DNA of 64,000 nucleotides, from NCBI GenBank assembly GCA_022414725.1, contig CM039462.1:174496492-174560491 (forward strand), written 5' to 3'. A program made the translations under genes and the position numbers. The notes beneath the pieces were generated by a model that was not told the origin of the DNA, made no database searches, and worked only from the letters and a program-made list of their open reading frames with translations. Source of the DNA: Microglena sp. YARC. Taxonomy: Eukaryota; Chlorophyta; Chlorophyceae; Chlamydomonadales; Chlamydomonadaceae. Of the stretch, positions 15,101 through 20,651 are shown one piece after another. Positions within the stretch are counted from its first letter, which is position 1. Every line of letters starts with the position of its first letter.

Positions 15101-17930
15101 GATGATGATGATCAGTGGAACATAAGAAGATGGCCTCACCTGTTTCATGTTGCTGCTGAGTATTCCCTCCCCCCCCCTTTTTGTGGCAGTTTTTTTCCTT
15201 TTCTTCTGCTTTGTTTATTGATATGGGACATAGGAAGATGTGCCCACCTCTCTCATCAGCTCCACCATGCCCAGGTTTTGCACGATGTAAGCATCCACAG
15301 GGTCCCCTTATATACAAAATCAAAGGTGCAACTTGATTTATCTTCGATCAGGACAACCCTGAGCAAGACCTCAATCAATAATGCGGTGCAATGCCCAGGT
15401 CTCAGGGCTGTTTTTAGCGCACATCTTGCACGATACAAGCATCCACAGGGTTGCCTAAAAGGTGCTACTTGAGGATCTATCGATAAAGACAACAATGAGC
15501 AAGACCTCAATCAATACTGCAGTGTAATGCCCAGGTCTCATGGTAGTCTTTGTCATACACCTTGCACGATGCAAGCATGCACGAGGTCTCTTTGTGCAAG
15601 AGCAGGAAGGCATTAAGAGTGCTCACCTGTCTCATCAGCTCCACGATGCCCAGGTCTTGCACGATGCAAGCATCCACACCGGCACGAGCAATGATGCGAA
15701 CGCAGTCTTCAACTGCCTGGAGCTCCTCATCGAAGACCAGGACGTTCAGAGTCACATAACCCTTGACGCCACGATCGTGCTGCAGGGAGGGGGAGGGGAA
15801 GGCAATTAGTCTCAAACAAATAAATGAATAAATAGTACCCATTATTACGAGGCGTGAGGTTGAGGGGGCCAGCCCATTTTATTACACTGGGGTCAACCAC
15901 CAAAGTCTCAAACCTATATCATCCATTTACGGCATTGCCCCGCACTTTACTGGGCCCCAAATACCAACATGATATCTTGTCTATAGCCCAAGGCCCCGTT
16001 GCAGGGAGGGAGGAGGGGAGGGAAGGGCGATATCACCTATTTCAGACTTGGGCCTGGGTCCCAAAGACACTAAGTAGCAATTGTTAGAGCAATGTGAACA
16101 TTAATCTGAAAGTATGATTATATAAACATCATTATTAAAGTATAGCACCTTCCCAACTAAACAAAATATATAACTCACTGTTTTCCCAGACTAACATGCA
16201 AACCAACAGGTTGTATTGAGTCTGTCCCCCCCACCCCTACCCCCTTTTATATCCCTCCCCCCCTCTAAATCTCCATCCCTCCCCCCCTAAACACAGCACT
16301 CAAAAGGTATCCCATAATCTCCGACACCTCCTCAGTCGTGATATGTGTAGCCCTAGCCCTAGCATTAAACACCGACAAGCCCAAGTACATAATCCTTTCC
16401 CCCTTCCTGTCTCTATCCCCGTCCCCTTACTTACAAGGTAATCCATAACCTCTGGCAGCTCCTCAGTTGTGAAATTTTCTGCCCTAGCCCTAGCATTAAA
16501 CTCGGACAAGCCGAAATACACGGCATCAGCTCCATTCTCAACTGCGGCAATCATTTGAGGCCAACCACCAGCTGGTGACAACAGCTCTGGCTTGATGAAG
16601 GATGACTTGCGTCCCGAATTCACTGAGACCTCCATGGAAACCGATGGAGCTTCCGCCTCACTTGGAGGCTTCAGTTCCTACATGGTGGCAAACAACGTAT
16701 GACTAAGAATTTCCTATGTTTTCACACATTATTAAGGATGTGTCACTGGGAGGGTTCAGTTCCTTCACCGTGCCAATACAACACAGATAAGACTTAGAGA
16801 GAACCATTGTTACACATTATATAGGATTTGTCACTAGGAGGCTTCAGTTCCTTCACTTTGTCAATACAACACAAATAATACTTAGAATTTACCATGTTCA
16901 CACATTATTTAGGATTTCCCATTCGTTGGGAACCATTTCATCACGTGCTTCTTTTAATTAGCCCTTCCTGGTACTGACCTGGCTTGCTTGAGGTTGGGCA
17001 AGTCCCTTTCGCCTAGTTGGCTACCCCTACAAGCATACAGACCAGGTGCTTGTATACTGGGACAATCGCATATTTGTGTTTTTGAATCAAAACTGGTTGC
17101 AGGCAGACACAACATGTACTGTGTCAGCATCACTGTCATTATATGCTTTATCCAGACCCCTGTCCTGGACAGGAATCCCGACTTAGAAACACCATGCACC
17201 CTCTTGTCACCCCAACACCCCACCCACAACCCCATCCCAGGCAAGCCTGATGCGTACTTCACGACTGTGTGAGCTCCACCATCACTCAATATCCAATCAG
17301 GACTCCTCCAACCAATTAGCTTAACTTAAGTTGTGCACCACCTTCTCCCCCACCCACCCCACCCCCACACACCACACTCACCCCCACCGCCCCCCAAACA
17401 CACACACACACCACGACCACACACACACCGTTACCACCCCCACCATACCCCACCGCCACCCGCAACACCCACACCTCCCCCACCACCACCCACCCACACC
17501 GTAATCCAACTCCTAACCACCCCCGCCCCCTATATAGCCCCACGCACCCCACCCAACACCCCCGCCCCTACCCCCACACCCCACCACCACTCCAAGACAC
17601 AAGGAGTACCATGCAGAAGGTGGGGGCCTGTCCTGGCGAAAAGCAGGCCACGCAAGCAATTCAAGACATAGAATAGACGCTGCGCAGCTTGTACCCGAAG
17701 CAATTGTCCAACTCGGAATCGAATCGGACAAGAAACGACAAGTCTAAGACTTTTCAACACACCTGGGTCAGAGTGTACAGGTCCGGGTTCTTTCGCGATT
17801 CTGGCTCCTCGTGCATCGTGCTTTGAGGTGCTTGTACGCATGCCCGCACTGGGCGCAGCTGGGCAGCGCTCATTCCTTGCTTCTTCAGCCGGTTGGCCGA
17901 CGGCCTCAAGGCCACAGGCTGAACCAACAT
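1..17930 (-). CDS. Peptidase U32 family protein (RlhA-like), plastid-targeted candidate, 17 exons, 3' end outside window
   Basis: I assembled this gene from 17 minus-strand exons (listed separately, u1-u17). Every junction has GT-AG borders and matching phase, giving about 840 residues before the window ends. The order of motifs is that of long U32 proteins: PELLSPAGG start, ADAVYFG, the U32 signature EAFVHGALCVSYSGQC followed by GQCAQAC, FKIEGRLKGPEY, FLEGVQHQRLVRGR, GDGVVFDAG, GDLVWRT, then a C-terminal half with DFLEVQG, ATPRILKP and GDFSLNTANTLTA. Bacterial long U32 proteins (RlhA) hydroxylate cytidine 2501 of 23S rRNA, and the shorter TrhP acts on tRNA wobble uridine. The family name 'peptidase' is historical for these. 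A role in plastid rRNA or tRNA hydroxylation is inference, supported by the transit-peptide-like N-terminus. Family identity is very secure; substrate is not. The gene is divergent from the ZRANB3-like gene. Confidence 0.93.
210..380. repeat. Short tandem repeat of about 60 bp in U32 intron
   Basis: About two and a half units with shared ATGGTGCAAGAGGGTGGTGAT and ATAATATAAGTCAGGTAATA segments. They lie between the true u17 acceptor and its decayed copy. Confidence 0.85.
381..470 (-). pseudogene. Decayed copy of U32 exon u17 with acceptor
   Basis: Reads as VPNISLTIPILKGDFSLN and MANALT on the minus strand, clearly paralogous to the start of u17, preceded by a CTAG acceptor. It breaks after TYD. 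It is a partial tandem duplicate of the exon and its 3' splice site. Confidence 0.9.
540..752. repeat. Dispersed repeat family D
   Basis: Motif series: AGCGTCGCAAGCGACG, AATTGGCGGAGAG, GAGCGACAGGTGGCA, CGTTGGCTGACGTGTCAGG, then CCCTGGGGGCTCCCGCCCCC as a potential hairpin. Other copies: 22050-22130 (partial), 23030-23245, 23820-24035, 33118-33635 (split), 52440-52670, 54175-54610 (interrupted), 58815-59020. The class is unknown. Confidence 0.85.
832..917 (-). CDS. U32 gene exon u16
   Basis: 86 nt encoding NFYLKLGSDALLVRSLGLLH. Phase 2 in and phase 1 out match u15 and u17. The donor is GTAGGT. Confidence 0.93.
1021..1112 (-). pseudogene. Decayed copy of U32 exon u15 with donor
   Basis: Minus-strand reading VNEAGKCVVVATPRIIKPDE matches u15 and ends at an identical GTAGGTTGG donor. 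The copy lies 396 bp downstream of the true donor. Confidence 0.9.
1417..1574 (-). CDS. U32 gene exon u15: C-terminal half
   Basis: 158 nt. It encodes VEAACTVEWLG, EIVLDFLEVQGLKEAVASVK and ATPRILKPDEERLW, typical of the second half of long U32 proteins. I chose acceptor TAG at 1575-1577 over a nearer TAG because it preserves phase 0 with u14. A diverged copy lies at 1021-1112. Confidence 0.93.
2047..2297 (-). CDS. U32 gene exon u14: LFLPSSELKAVRREA
   Basis: 251 nt. It starts LFLPSSELKAVRREAADSML, the conserved 'lPlseLN.lRRea...l' motif. An Ala/Ser-rich linker follows, then HLASLRVLCRSKEQ. The donor is GTGGGT. Confidence 0.94.
2795..3010. repeat. Degenerate TATTTGTATCTGTATAAAATA tandem repeat
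   Basis: AT-rich variant repeats within the intron between u13 and u14. No coding signal. Confidence 0.8.
3380..3470. repeat. GGT trinucleotide-rich tract
   Basis: Imperfect GGT/GGC repeats next to exon u13. The antisense poly-His/Asn frame is a shadow. Confidence 0.85.
3569..3641 (-). CDS. U32 gene exon u13: small exon
   Basis: 73 nt encoding AIGQLGPNCLDTKSLDTSGL then KLDQ, matching 'qLGrlGgT.f.l..l'. It leaves in phase 1 at donor GTACGT, and u14 completes Gly. Confidence 0.85.
4622..4642. repeat. Interstitial CCCTAAA telomere-type repeat
   Basis: Two full and partial CCCTAAA units directly beside exon u12. CCCTAAA/TTTAGGG is the plant and many-algae telomere unit. Confidence 0.8.
4670..4736 (-). 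CDS. U32 gene exon u12: small exon
   Basis: 67 nt encoding SLTPASKRPMAVADITK, corresponding to the 'A.krPlt.e.l.eql' stretch. Acceptor TAG and donor GTGAGA. Phase 2 in and phase 0 out agree with both neighbours. The acceptor and first bases are repeated in the array at 4737-5620. Confidence 0.82.
4737..5620. repeat. Array of about 173-bp units carrying the u12 acceptor
   Basis: About five units, each with GAAGTAG-GGCGCT (the u12 exon start and acceptor), CCCGCATTATCCATACACAT, GATGATGGTGG and ATATGCAAAT. The real exon is the end unit. Plus and minus reading frames across it are shadows. Confidence 0.9.
5770..5970. repeat. Dispersed repeat family C, two copies
   Basis: Shared blocks: CAGTAACCTTCCCCAGTGCA, AACGGGAAGGTTCC, CACGCCCCGTGGCAAGGCGT. 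Other copies: 8157-8225, 21290-21370, 24345-24405, 33440-33490. Confidence 0.8.
5984..6135 (-). CDS. U32 gene exon u11: GDLVWRT motif
   Basis: 152 nt. It encodes PGDLVWRTRSPKTEARLKET and ends in a beta-strand-like segment (GELDQPLTLTL), matching the 'GDlvwrtsDp.le..lr.ty' region. The donor is GTAAAA, and it leaves in phase 2. Confidence 0.92.
6150..6510. repeat. Tandem repeat of about 60 bp, AGATCACACCAGATCAGATC
   Basis: Six or so units in the intron upstream (gene sense) of u11, with shared CACAACACATCCGATC and CCAGGC-AAGCACAAAATAGA blocks. Confidence 0.9.
6640..6715. repeat. Dispersed repeat family A (representative)
   Basis: Core GGCAAGTC-CTTTAGCC-A-TTGGCTACCCCTGGACTGTA, usually followed by CATA repeats. 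Other copies near 10900, 16985, 26105, 26215, 26330, 32700, 34110, 39550, 39845, 39935, 53470, 53885, 56690, 57045, 57650, 58230, 59500, 60500 and 63040, in both orientations. This is the commonest dispersed repeat here; class unknown. Confidence 0.85.
6716..7546. other. U32 intron 10 remainder
   Basis: AT-rich unique sequence with two loose repeats (CCTCCACATA-GCCAG near 7370 and 7450). I see no exon in it. Confidence 0.5.
7547..7677 (-). CDS. U32 gene exon u10
   Basis: 131 nt. It encodes GIVHNVLQGSGKPIGEDMV and LVKLVFQTNVTYQNLDLGYIQ in one continuous frame. I chose the acceptor at 7677 rather than the nearer CAG at 7652 because only the former keeps phase with u9. The donor is GTAAGG. Confidence 0.85.
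7745..7860. repeat. Dispersed repeat family G, partial
   Basis: Contains GTCACTGGAGGAGGCCTAAA. Better copies at 40215-40385 (opposite strand), 49013-49175 and 23425-23500. Confidence 0.7.
8248..8476 (-). CDS. U32 gene exon u9: SPGFLEG-type domain
   Basis: 229 nt. It encodes GLTPGFLEGVQHQRLVRGR, RHRGVYVGKV and GDGVVFDAGNPEEHEE, the mid-region typical of long U32/RlhA proteins. It leaves in phase 1, and Gly is completed by u10. Confidence 0.95.
8600..8880. repeat. Tandem repeat of about 60-65 bp
   Basis: Four units with ATATTCAAGGTT-A-CAGGTC, TATTAGCCT and GGATAC-TGATACAATCAT. They lie between u9 and the u8 donor array. Confidence 0.9.
8975..9660 (-). repeat. Array of five decayed copies of the U32 u8 donor half
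   Basis: Units at about 8984, 9125, 9265, 9391 and 9530, each with CACCTGCTCAAGG-CACG-CGCTC (donor plus exon end), CTTCTTGG-AGCA and GGGGCATTATCTC-CAGCTGT. The real exon at 9770 is the sixth unit. Confidence 0.95.
9770..9969 (-). CDS. U32 gene exon u8: GRLKGPEY
   Basis: 200 nt with phase 1 in and phase 0 out. It begins GRLKGPEYVSLTTQVYRKAID, then a basic linker, and ends QERRDLEQ before donor GTGCGC. Copies of its donor half fill 8975-9660, and a copy of its 5' half with a stop codon lies at 10150-10277. Confidence 0.94.
9980..10110. repeat. TTGGG/TTGGT pentanucleotide-type repeat
   Basis: Imperfect GGGTT/GGTTT units between exon u8 and its upstream copy. Long frames here are shadows. Confidence 0.9.
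10150..10277 (-). pseudogene. Decayed copy of U32 exon u8 5' half with acceptor
   Basis: Reads LKGPEYVSLTTLVYRNAID on the minus strand with an AG acceptor. The third base group of the copy is TGA where u8 has CGA (Arg), so it would stop at once if spliced in. Confidence 0.93.
10558..10600 (-). pseudogene. Decayed copy of U32 u7 donor end
   Basis: CCAACATACCATCAATTTAA matches the u7 donor junction at 10989-11008 with small changes. Confidence 0.75.
10690..10800. repeat. Dispersed repeat family H
   Basis: Contains GACCCCTCCCAGATGTTGTG, then GGGTCAACAATGGCCTGTTG. Related copies at 46500-46615, 56225-56560 (inverted pair), 57920-57970, 58095-58140 and 60780-60830. Confidence 0.8.
10998..11043 (-). 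CDS. U32 gene exon u7: small exon with FKIEG
   Basis: 46 nt encoding PELIEAGVACFKIEG, the highly conserved 'L...GV.sfKIEGR' motif. The final G completes a Gly codon in u8. The donor is GTATGT. A copy of its donor end lies at 10558-10600. Confidence 0.92.
11100..11460. repeat. Possible tRNA-derived SINE region
   Basis: GCTGGTTCGAACCCCATC at about 11290 looks like a Pol III B box. The flanking sequence is GC-rich and unlike the rest of the intron. Full borders and target duplications are not clear. Confidence 0.35.
11640..11740. repeat. GGTAGGTGCTAGGTGG minisatellite
   Basis: Several imperfect units with GGAAGGATGATAG. It lies inside the intron between u6 and u7. Confidence 0.85.
12212..12329 (-). 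CDS. U32 gene exon u6: GQCAQAC motif
   Basis: 118 nt completing the Arg codon of u5. It encodes GQCAQACRMPYGLLLDG and YLLSPQDLMAVEH, matching 'nRGqCaqaCRlpY ... yllSpkDLcaie'. The donor is GTAAGT. Copies of its 5' half with acceptor are at 12415-12480 and 12595-12640. Confidence 0.95.
12415..12640 (-). repeat. Two decayed copies of U32 u6 5' half
   Basis: Copies at 12415-12480 and 12595-12640 repeat the TGCGCACA-TGGCCCCTGCATG junction of u6 and the following intron (AAAGGGACTGGGGTGTGGGT). Confidence 0.88.
12940..13190 (-). repeat. Three decayed copies of U32 u5 donor side
   Basis: Units at about 12948, 13078 and 13160 share GTGTGCTCACCTGTTTGCTG with u5 and add a GTCAGAG-A-GACAGAGACAGC block. 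Confidence 0.92.
13291..13403 (-). CDS. U32 gene exon u5: U32 signature with paired cysteines
   Basis: 113 nt, enters in phase 0 and leaves after two bases of an Arg codon. It encodes EAFVHGALCVSYSGQC followed by SSEAWGGRSANR, the PROSITE-type U32 signature. The two cysteines here and two in u6 are the conserved set proposed to hold a metal or Fe-S site in RlhA/TrhP-like proteins. Copies of the donor side lie at 12940-13190. Confidence 0.96.
13650..14600 (-). repeat. Array of six decayed copies of U32 u4 donor half
   Basis: Units of about 155-170 bp near 13655, 13832, 13984, 14146, 14300 and 14469. Each repeats TTCAGCTCACCTTCGA (donor), CTCAGCTCCCTCC-CACCAC and CCCAGCTGGTGGATGA. The real exon at 14648 is the seventh. 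In the gene sense they read HQLGVDxVVVxRELxLKEISK. Long plus-strand Pro/His frames are shadows. Confidence 0.96.
14648..14782 (-). CDS. U32 gene exon u4
   Basis: 45 codons, phase 0. It encodes VHGSTQMTITS and LGVDRVVVGRELSLKEISK, the U32 'lhlStQ...G..rvvlsRELsl.ei' segment. The donor side of this exon is copied six more times in the array at 13650-14600. Confidence 0.95.
15130..15590 (-). repeat. Decayed copies of U32 u3 donor half
   Basis: Copies near 15135, 15249, 15395 and 15535 repeat CTCACCTG-CTCATCAGCTCC, ATGCCCAGGTC and CTTGCACGAT-CAAGCAT from u3. The two middle ones lack the donor. Confidence 0.92.
15627..15779 (-). CDS. U32 gene exon u3
   Basis: 51 codons, phase 0. It encodes HDRGVKGYVTLNVLVFDEEL and GVDACIVQDLGIVELMRQ, matching the U32 strand order 'YvTlN..v' then 'aDaliv.DlG'. 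The donor is GTGAGC. Four decayed copies of the donor half follow downstream on the minus strand (15130-15590). Confidence 0.94.
16308..16395 (-). pseudogene. Open second copy of U32 u2 3' half
   Basis: Reads GLSVFNARARATHITTEE and VSEIMGYLLS, paralogous to GLSEFNARARAENFTTEE in u2 and open across the copied segment. No good acceptor is seen directly before it, and its 3' end lacks a GTAAGT donor. It is probably a relic, but could be an alternative exon. Confidence 0.9.
16435..16677 (-). CDS. U32 gene exon u2: N-terminal barrel strand, PELLSPAGG motif
   Basis: 81 codons, phase 0 on both sides, with acceptor TAG and donor GTAAGT. It encodes a short linker and then PELLSPAGGWPQMIAAVENG and ADAVYFGLSEFNARA, the canonical opening of U32 proteins. 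Tandem copies of its acceptor side lie at 16735-16880. A second, diverged and still open copy of its 3' half lies at 16308-16395. Confidence 0.95.
16735..16880 (-). repeat. Two decayed copies of U32 u2 acceptor
   Basis: Units of about 90 bp repeat GGAGGCTTCAGTTCCT-CA and GTGTCACT at 16740 and 16830, matching the u2 start at 16660-16685. Confidence 0.9.
17335..17590. repeat. C/A-rich low-complexity tract
   Basis: CCCCACC/CACACAC-rich sequence inside U32 intron 1. No exon is recognised between 16678 and 17762 apart from a family A repeat near 16985. Confidence 0.85.
17763..17930 (-). CDS. U32 gene exon u1: start codon and transit peptide
   Basis: The ATG at 17930-17928 opens 56 codons ending at a GT donor (phase 0). 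The N-terminus is rich in basic, Ala, Ser and Gln residues and almost free of acids for about 36 residues. It contains RPVRACVQA, which resembles a stromal-processing cleavage context (V-R-A-C). Acidic residues begin after that point. The end (YTLTQ) joins in frame to u2. I chose this start because the frame, the transit-like composition and the phase of u2 all agree. Plastid targeting is inferred; mitochondrial targeting is the alternative. Confidence 0.75.
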
Positions 17931-18467
17931 CAGCTCACTTGTATGATTTGTGCACCAAGATTGAGTGAATAACGATGGTGGTTGCAGTATCCGGGTGGAA
18001 GCAATTGCGCGGGGGAGAGGTGGGGGGATTGTATAAGCTTGGGAATGGTCGTGGGCGAGGTCCTGCAGTGTGGAAACTTGTGCTGTGACAGCTTGAGGCG
18101 GATTTGAGGATGGCGGATGGTGATGGTTGGAAAGTGGTTGGTGACCACTGTGCCCACGTCAGCTCAACTAAACATTTAAGGGGGCGCGCAGTTGAGCTGT
18201 CATCGTCCCGTTTTTAACCCTTTCGCTACCCTAGAATACTCCTCCCAACAGGGATTTATGAATTGGAAATTGAAAGCCCTCACGAGATCAGGTCTGGCAC
18301 CGTGCCAAGCTTTTCGCATTCCCATATCCATGGTCTATTAACATTGATACCCCTTGCTTTCATAAGTTTTGCTCGGGCAATGGCGCGCGACATGGTCCGG
18401 TAGATTCGGAATATGTTGCACATGCACGTAGCATTGTCAGATAAAGCTCATTCCAACCCATGCGGCC
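17931..18467. promoter_or_regulatory. Shared 5' region between divergent U32 and ZRANB3-like genes
   Basis: 537 bp separate the two start codons, so both 5' UTRs and promoters must lie here. The region is not repetitive, in contrast to the introns around it. I see no clear TATA box at a fixed distance. A bidirectional promoter is inferred from geometry only. Confidence 0.6.
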
Positions 18468-20149
18468 ATGCCAGATGAGCAGGAAGACTTCTATGACAGC
18501 GTGGACTGGGATGAAATTGAGTTTGGTGCCCATGGGAGGCCCGAGAAGGCTGTTGTTGAGAGGAAGAAAGGCACGACCCCAGTGGCAGCACGGCTTCAGC
18601 CCAAGTCAGCGATCTCCCAACTGGCCAGCATCTGCAGCCCTCCAATTCCCCCAGCACAGGCCCAGGGAGCTTTTGCCAGTAGCCATGCAGAATGGCCAGC
18701 TGCAAGACAGCTAACTCCAACAGCAGGGCCTGCATGGTCTTGTGGGAGGGGGGGCAGAGACCATGATGCAGGGCTCGCCCCAAGTCATCTAAATCCAGCA
18801 GTTGAGAATACCATGATGCCATATCCAACCGGGGGGGAGCCACCTCGTCACAACGCATGGCTTGCTCCAAGGCAGCTAAATACCACAACAGAGGACCCCT
18901 TACCATCATACCCAACAAGGGGGGACCAACAACCTCGTCCCCAGAATCCACCCACTGTAGATGGTCTAAACTCTCATGCATATGCCCATTCACATTTGCC
19001 AAGGGACCCACCACCCCACCCCCAACCTCCACAGGCTACAAATGGTCCAAACTCACTTGTCTACTCCCATTCAAATATGCCTGGTCCCCCATCGTTACAG
19101 CTGTCAATTCCACATGTCCCAGGCCTCCCATCTTTGCAGCTGTCAGCTCCACATGTCCCTGACCCCCCATCCTCAGCTGCTTGTCAGCATCCTAGTGAGG
19201 AGGAGGAGTGTGCGGCAAACAGGGGCTCCCTGTTCCAGCAGTTCTCTTTCAACTCGCCAAGAAAACTCCCAGGCAGTTCTTGGCAGGCCCCTACCCATCA
19301 GAACACAAGCTCTTTTTGGCTTGGTCGCGCATCGCACAGTGCCATGCCAGCTCAACCAAGCTCAGGTGAAAGCGATCTATGCGGAAGGAATTCTTCGGGG
19401 CCAGAAAAACAGCTAGGGCAGGATCCTGAGCCTCAGAGTTGTAAATGGCCAATTCCTGGCCGTGCGGGAGATGCTGTGGTGAGGGAGATGCATGAAGATC
19501 GGGAGATGCAACATCCAGGCTCATCTCATGAACAAGGAGCGATGCAGGAAGATGCAACTGACAAACCTGTACAGCACCATCTGCATCAACAGCAAAGGTG
19601 GTGTCGACCTCAACATCCTGGTCAGCAGCAACCACAGCAGGGAGGGCCGCAGCAGCAACCACAGCAGCAACAGCAGCAACCACCGCAGCAGCAGCAACCA
19701 CCACCACAACAACAGCAGCAACCACAGCAGAAACAGCAGCAATGGCAACAACATCAGCAGCAACCACAGCAGCAACAGCAGCAACCACCGCAGCAGCAGC
19801 AACCACCACAACAACAGCAGCAACCACAGCAGAAACAGCAGCAATGGCAACAACATCAGCAACAACCACAACAGCAACAGCAGCAACCACCGCAGCAGCA
19901 GCAACCACAACAACAACAGCAGCAATGGCAGCAGCAGCATCAACAGCAGCAGCAACCACAACAGCAGCAACAGCAGCAACAACAGCAGCAGCAGGAGCAA
20001 CCACAACAGCAACAGCAGCAACAGCAGCCGGATGGTGTGAAGGGACCACGTGACTGGCTCCAGCGGCATAGACAGCAGAGAGACCAGCTCCCAACTTCAA
20101 ACGAATATTGGAATCAAGGTCAATGGCAGAAGCCTCAGCAGCATCAACC

Positions 20150-20182
<33 letters not shown>

Positions 20183-20651
20183 ACAGCCACAACTGCATCC
20201 GCCTCTACCACTGCAGCAGCAGCACCAACATCAGCAGCCGCCGCCGCAGCAGCACCAGCACCAGCAACAACAGCAACAGCAACAACAGCAGCCGCAGCAG
20301 CAACACCAACATCAGCAGCAACATCAACAGCTTCCTCAGCAACAACAGCCGCCATTTGCACAGCAAGCACAGCCCCAGCAGCAACAGGCTGGGCCAGCTG
20401 GTCCTCCCCCCTTCCCCCCTCCCCCTCCCCCTGTCAAGAAGATTAAGAAGCCCAGGTGTCCCTTCAGCTCATGTCCTGGTGTGTACTCCCCATGCTTGGG
20501 AGCCTTGAAATGGGTGCAGTCTCGATACGCAGATTCGCAGGGCTTCTGGGGATGTGACCTCTTCCCCTCATGCAACTTCCGATACTTCCCCCCCACACCA
20601 GTGGATCACCCACAGCTGTCTCTGGAGATCTGTGCCGACAACCTGTTCAAA
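18468..20651 (+). CDS. ZRANB3: ZRANB3-like exon 1: acidic start, polyQ, Cys4 finger
   Basis: 728 codons from ATG to donor GTGAGT. It starts MPDEQEDFYDSVDWDEIEF. Pro/Ser/His-rich sequence follows, then a CAG/CAA tract of about 270 residues (19565-20390) interrupted by Pro, His and Trp. A PPPFPPPPPPV stretch leads to a finger at about residues 662-705: CPFSSCPG ... GFWGCDLFPSCNFRYF. The finger resembles GRF or topoisomerase C-terminal zinc fingers, which bind single-stranded or structured DNA; the class is inference. The long antisense and +1/+2 frames over the CAG tract are shadows. Confidence 0.9.

Noticed and set aside
15507..15626. U32 exon u3 continuing past its donor (STLNAFLLLHKETS)
   Set aside because: The conserved block ends at MRQ, followed by GTGAGC, and exon u4 joins in phase. 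The extension is intron plus a decayed donor copy.
19291..20370. 359-residue Ala/Val-rich open frame on the minus strand, plus Leu-rich and Asn/Ser-rich frames
   Set aside because: All are other-frame readings of the CAG/CAA tract in helicase exon 1. The true frame carries the conserved finger and joins exon 2 in phase.
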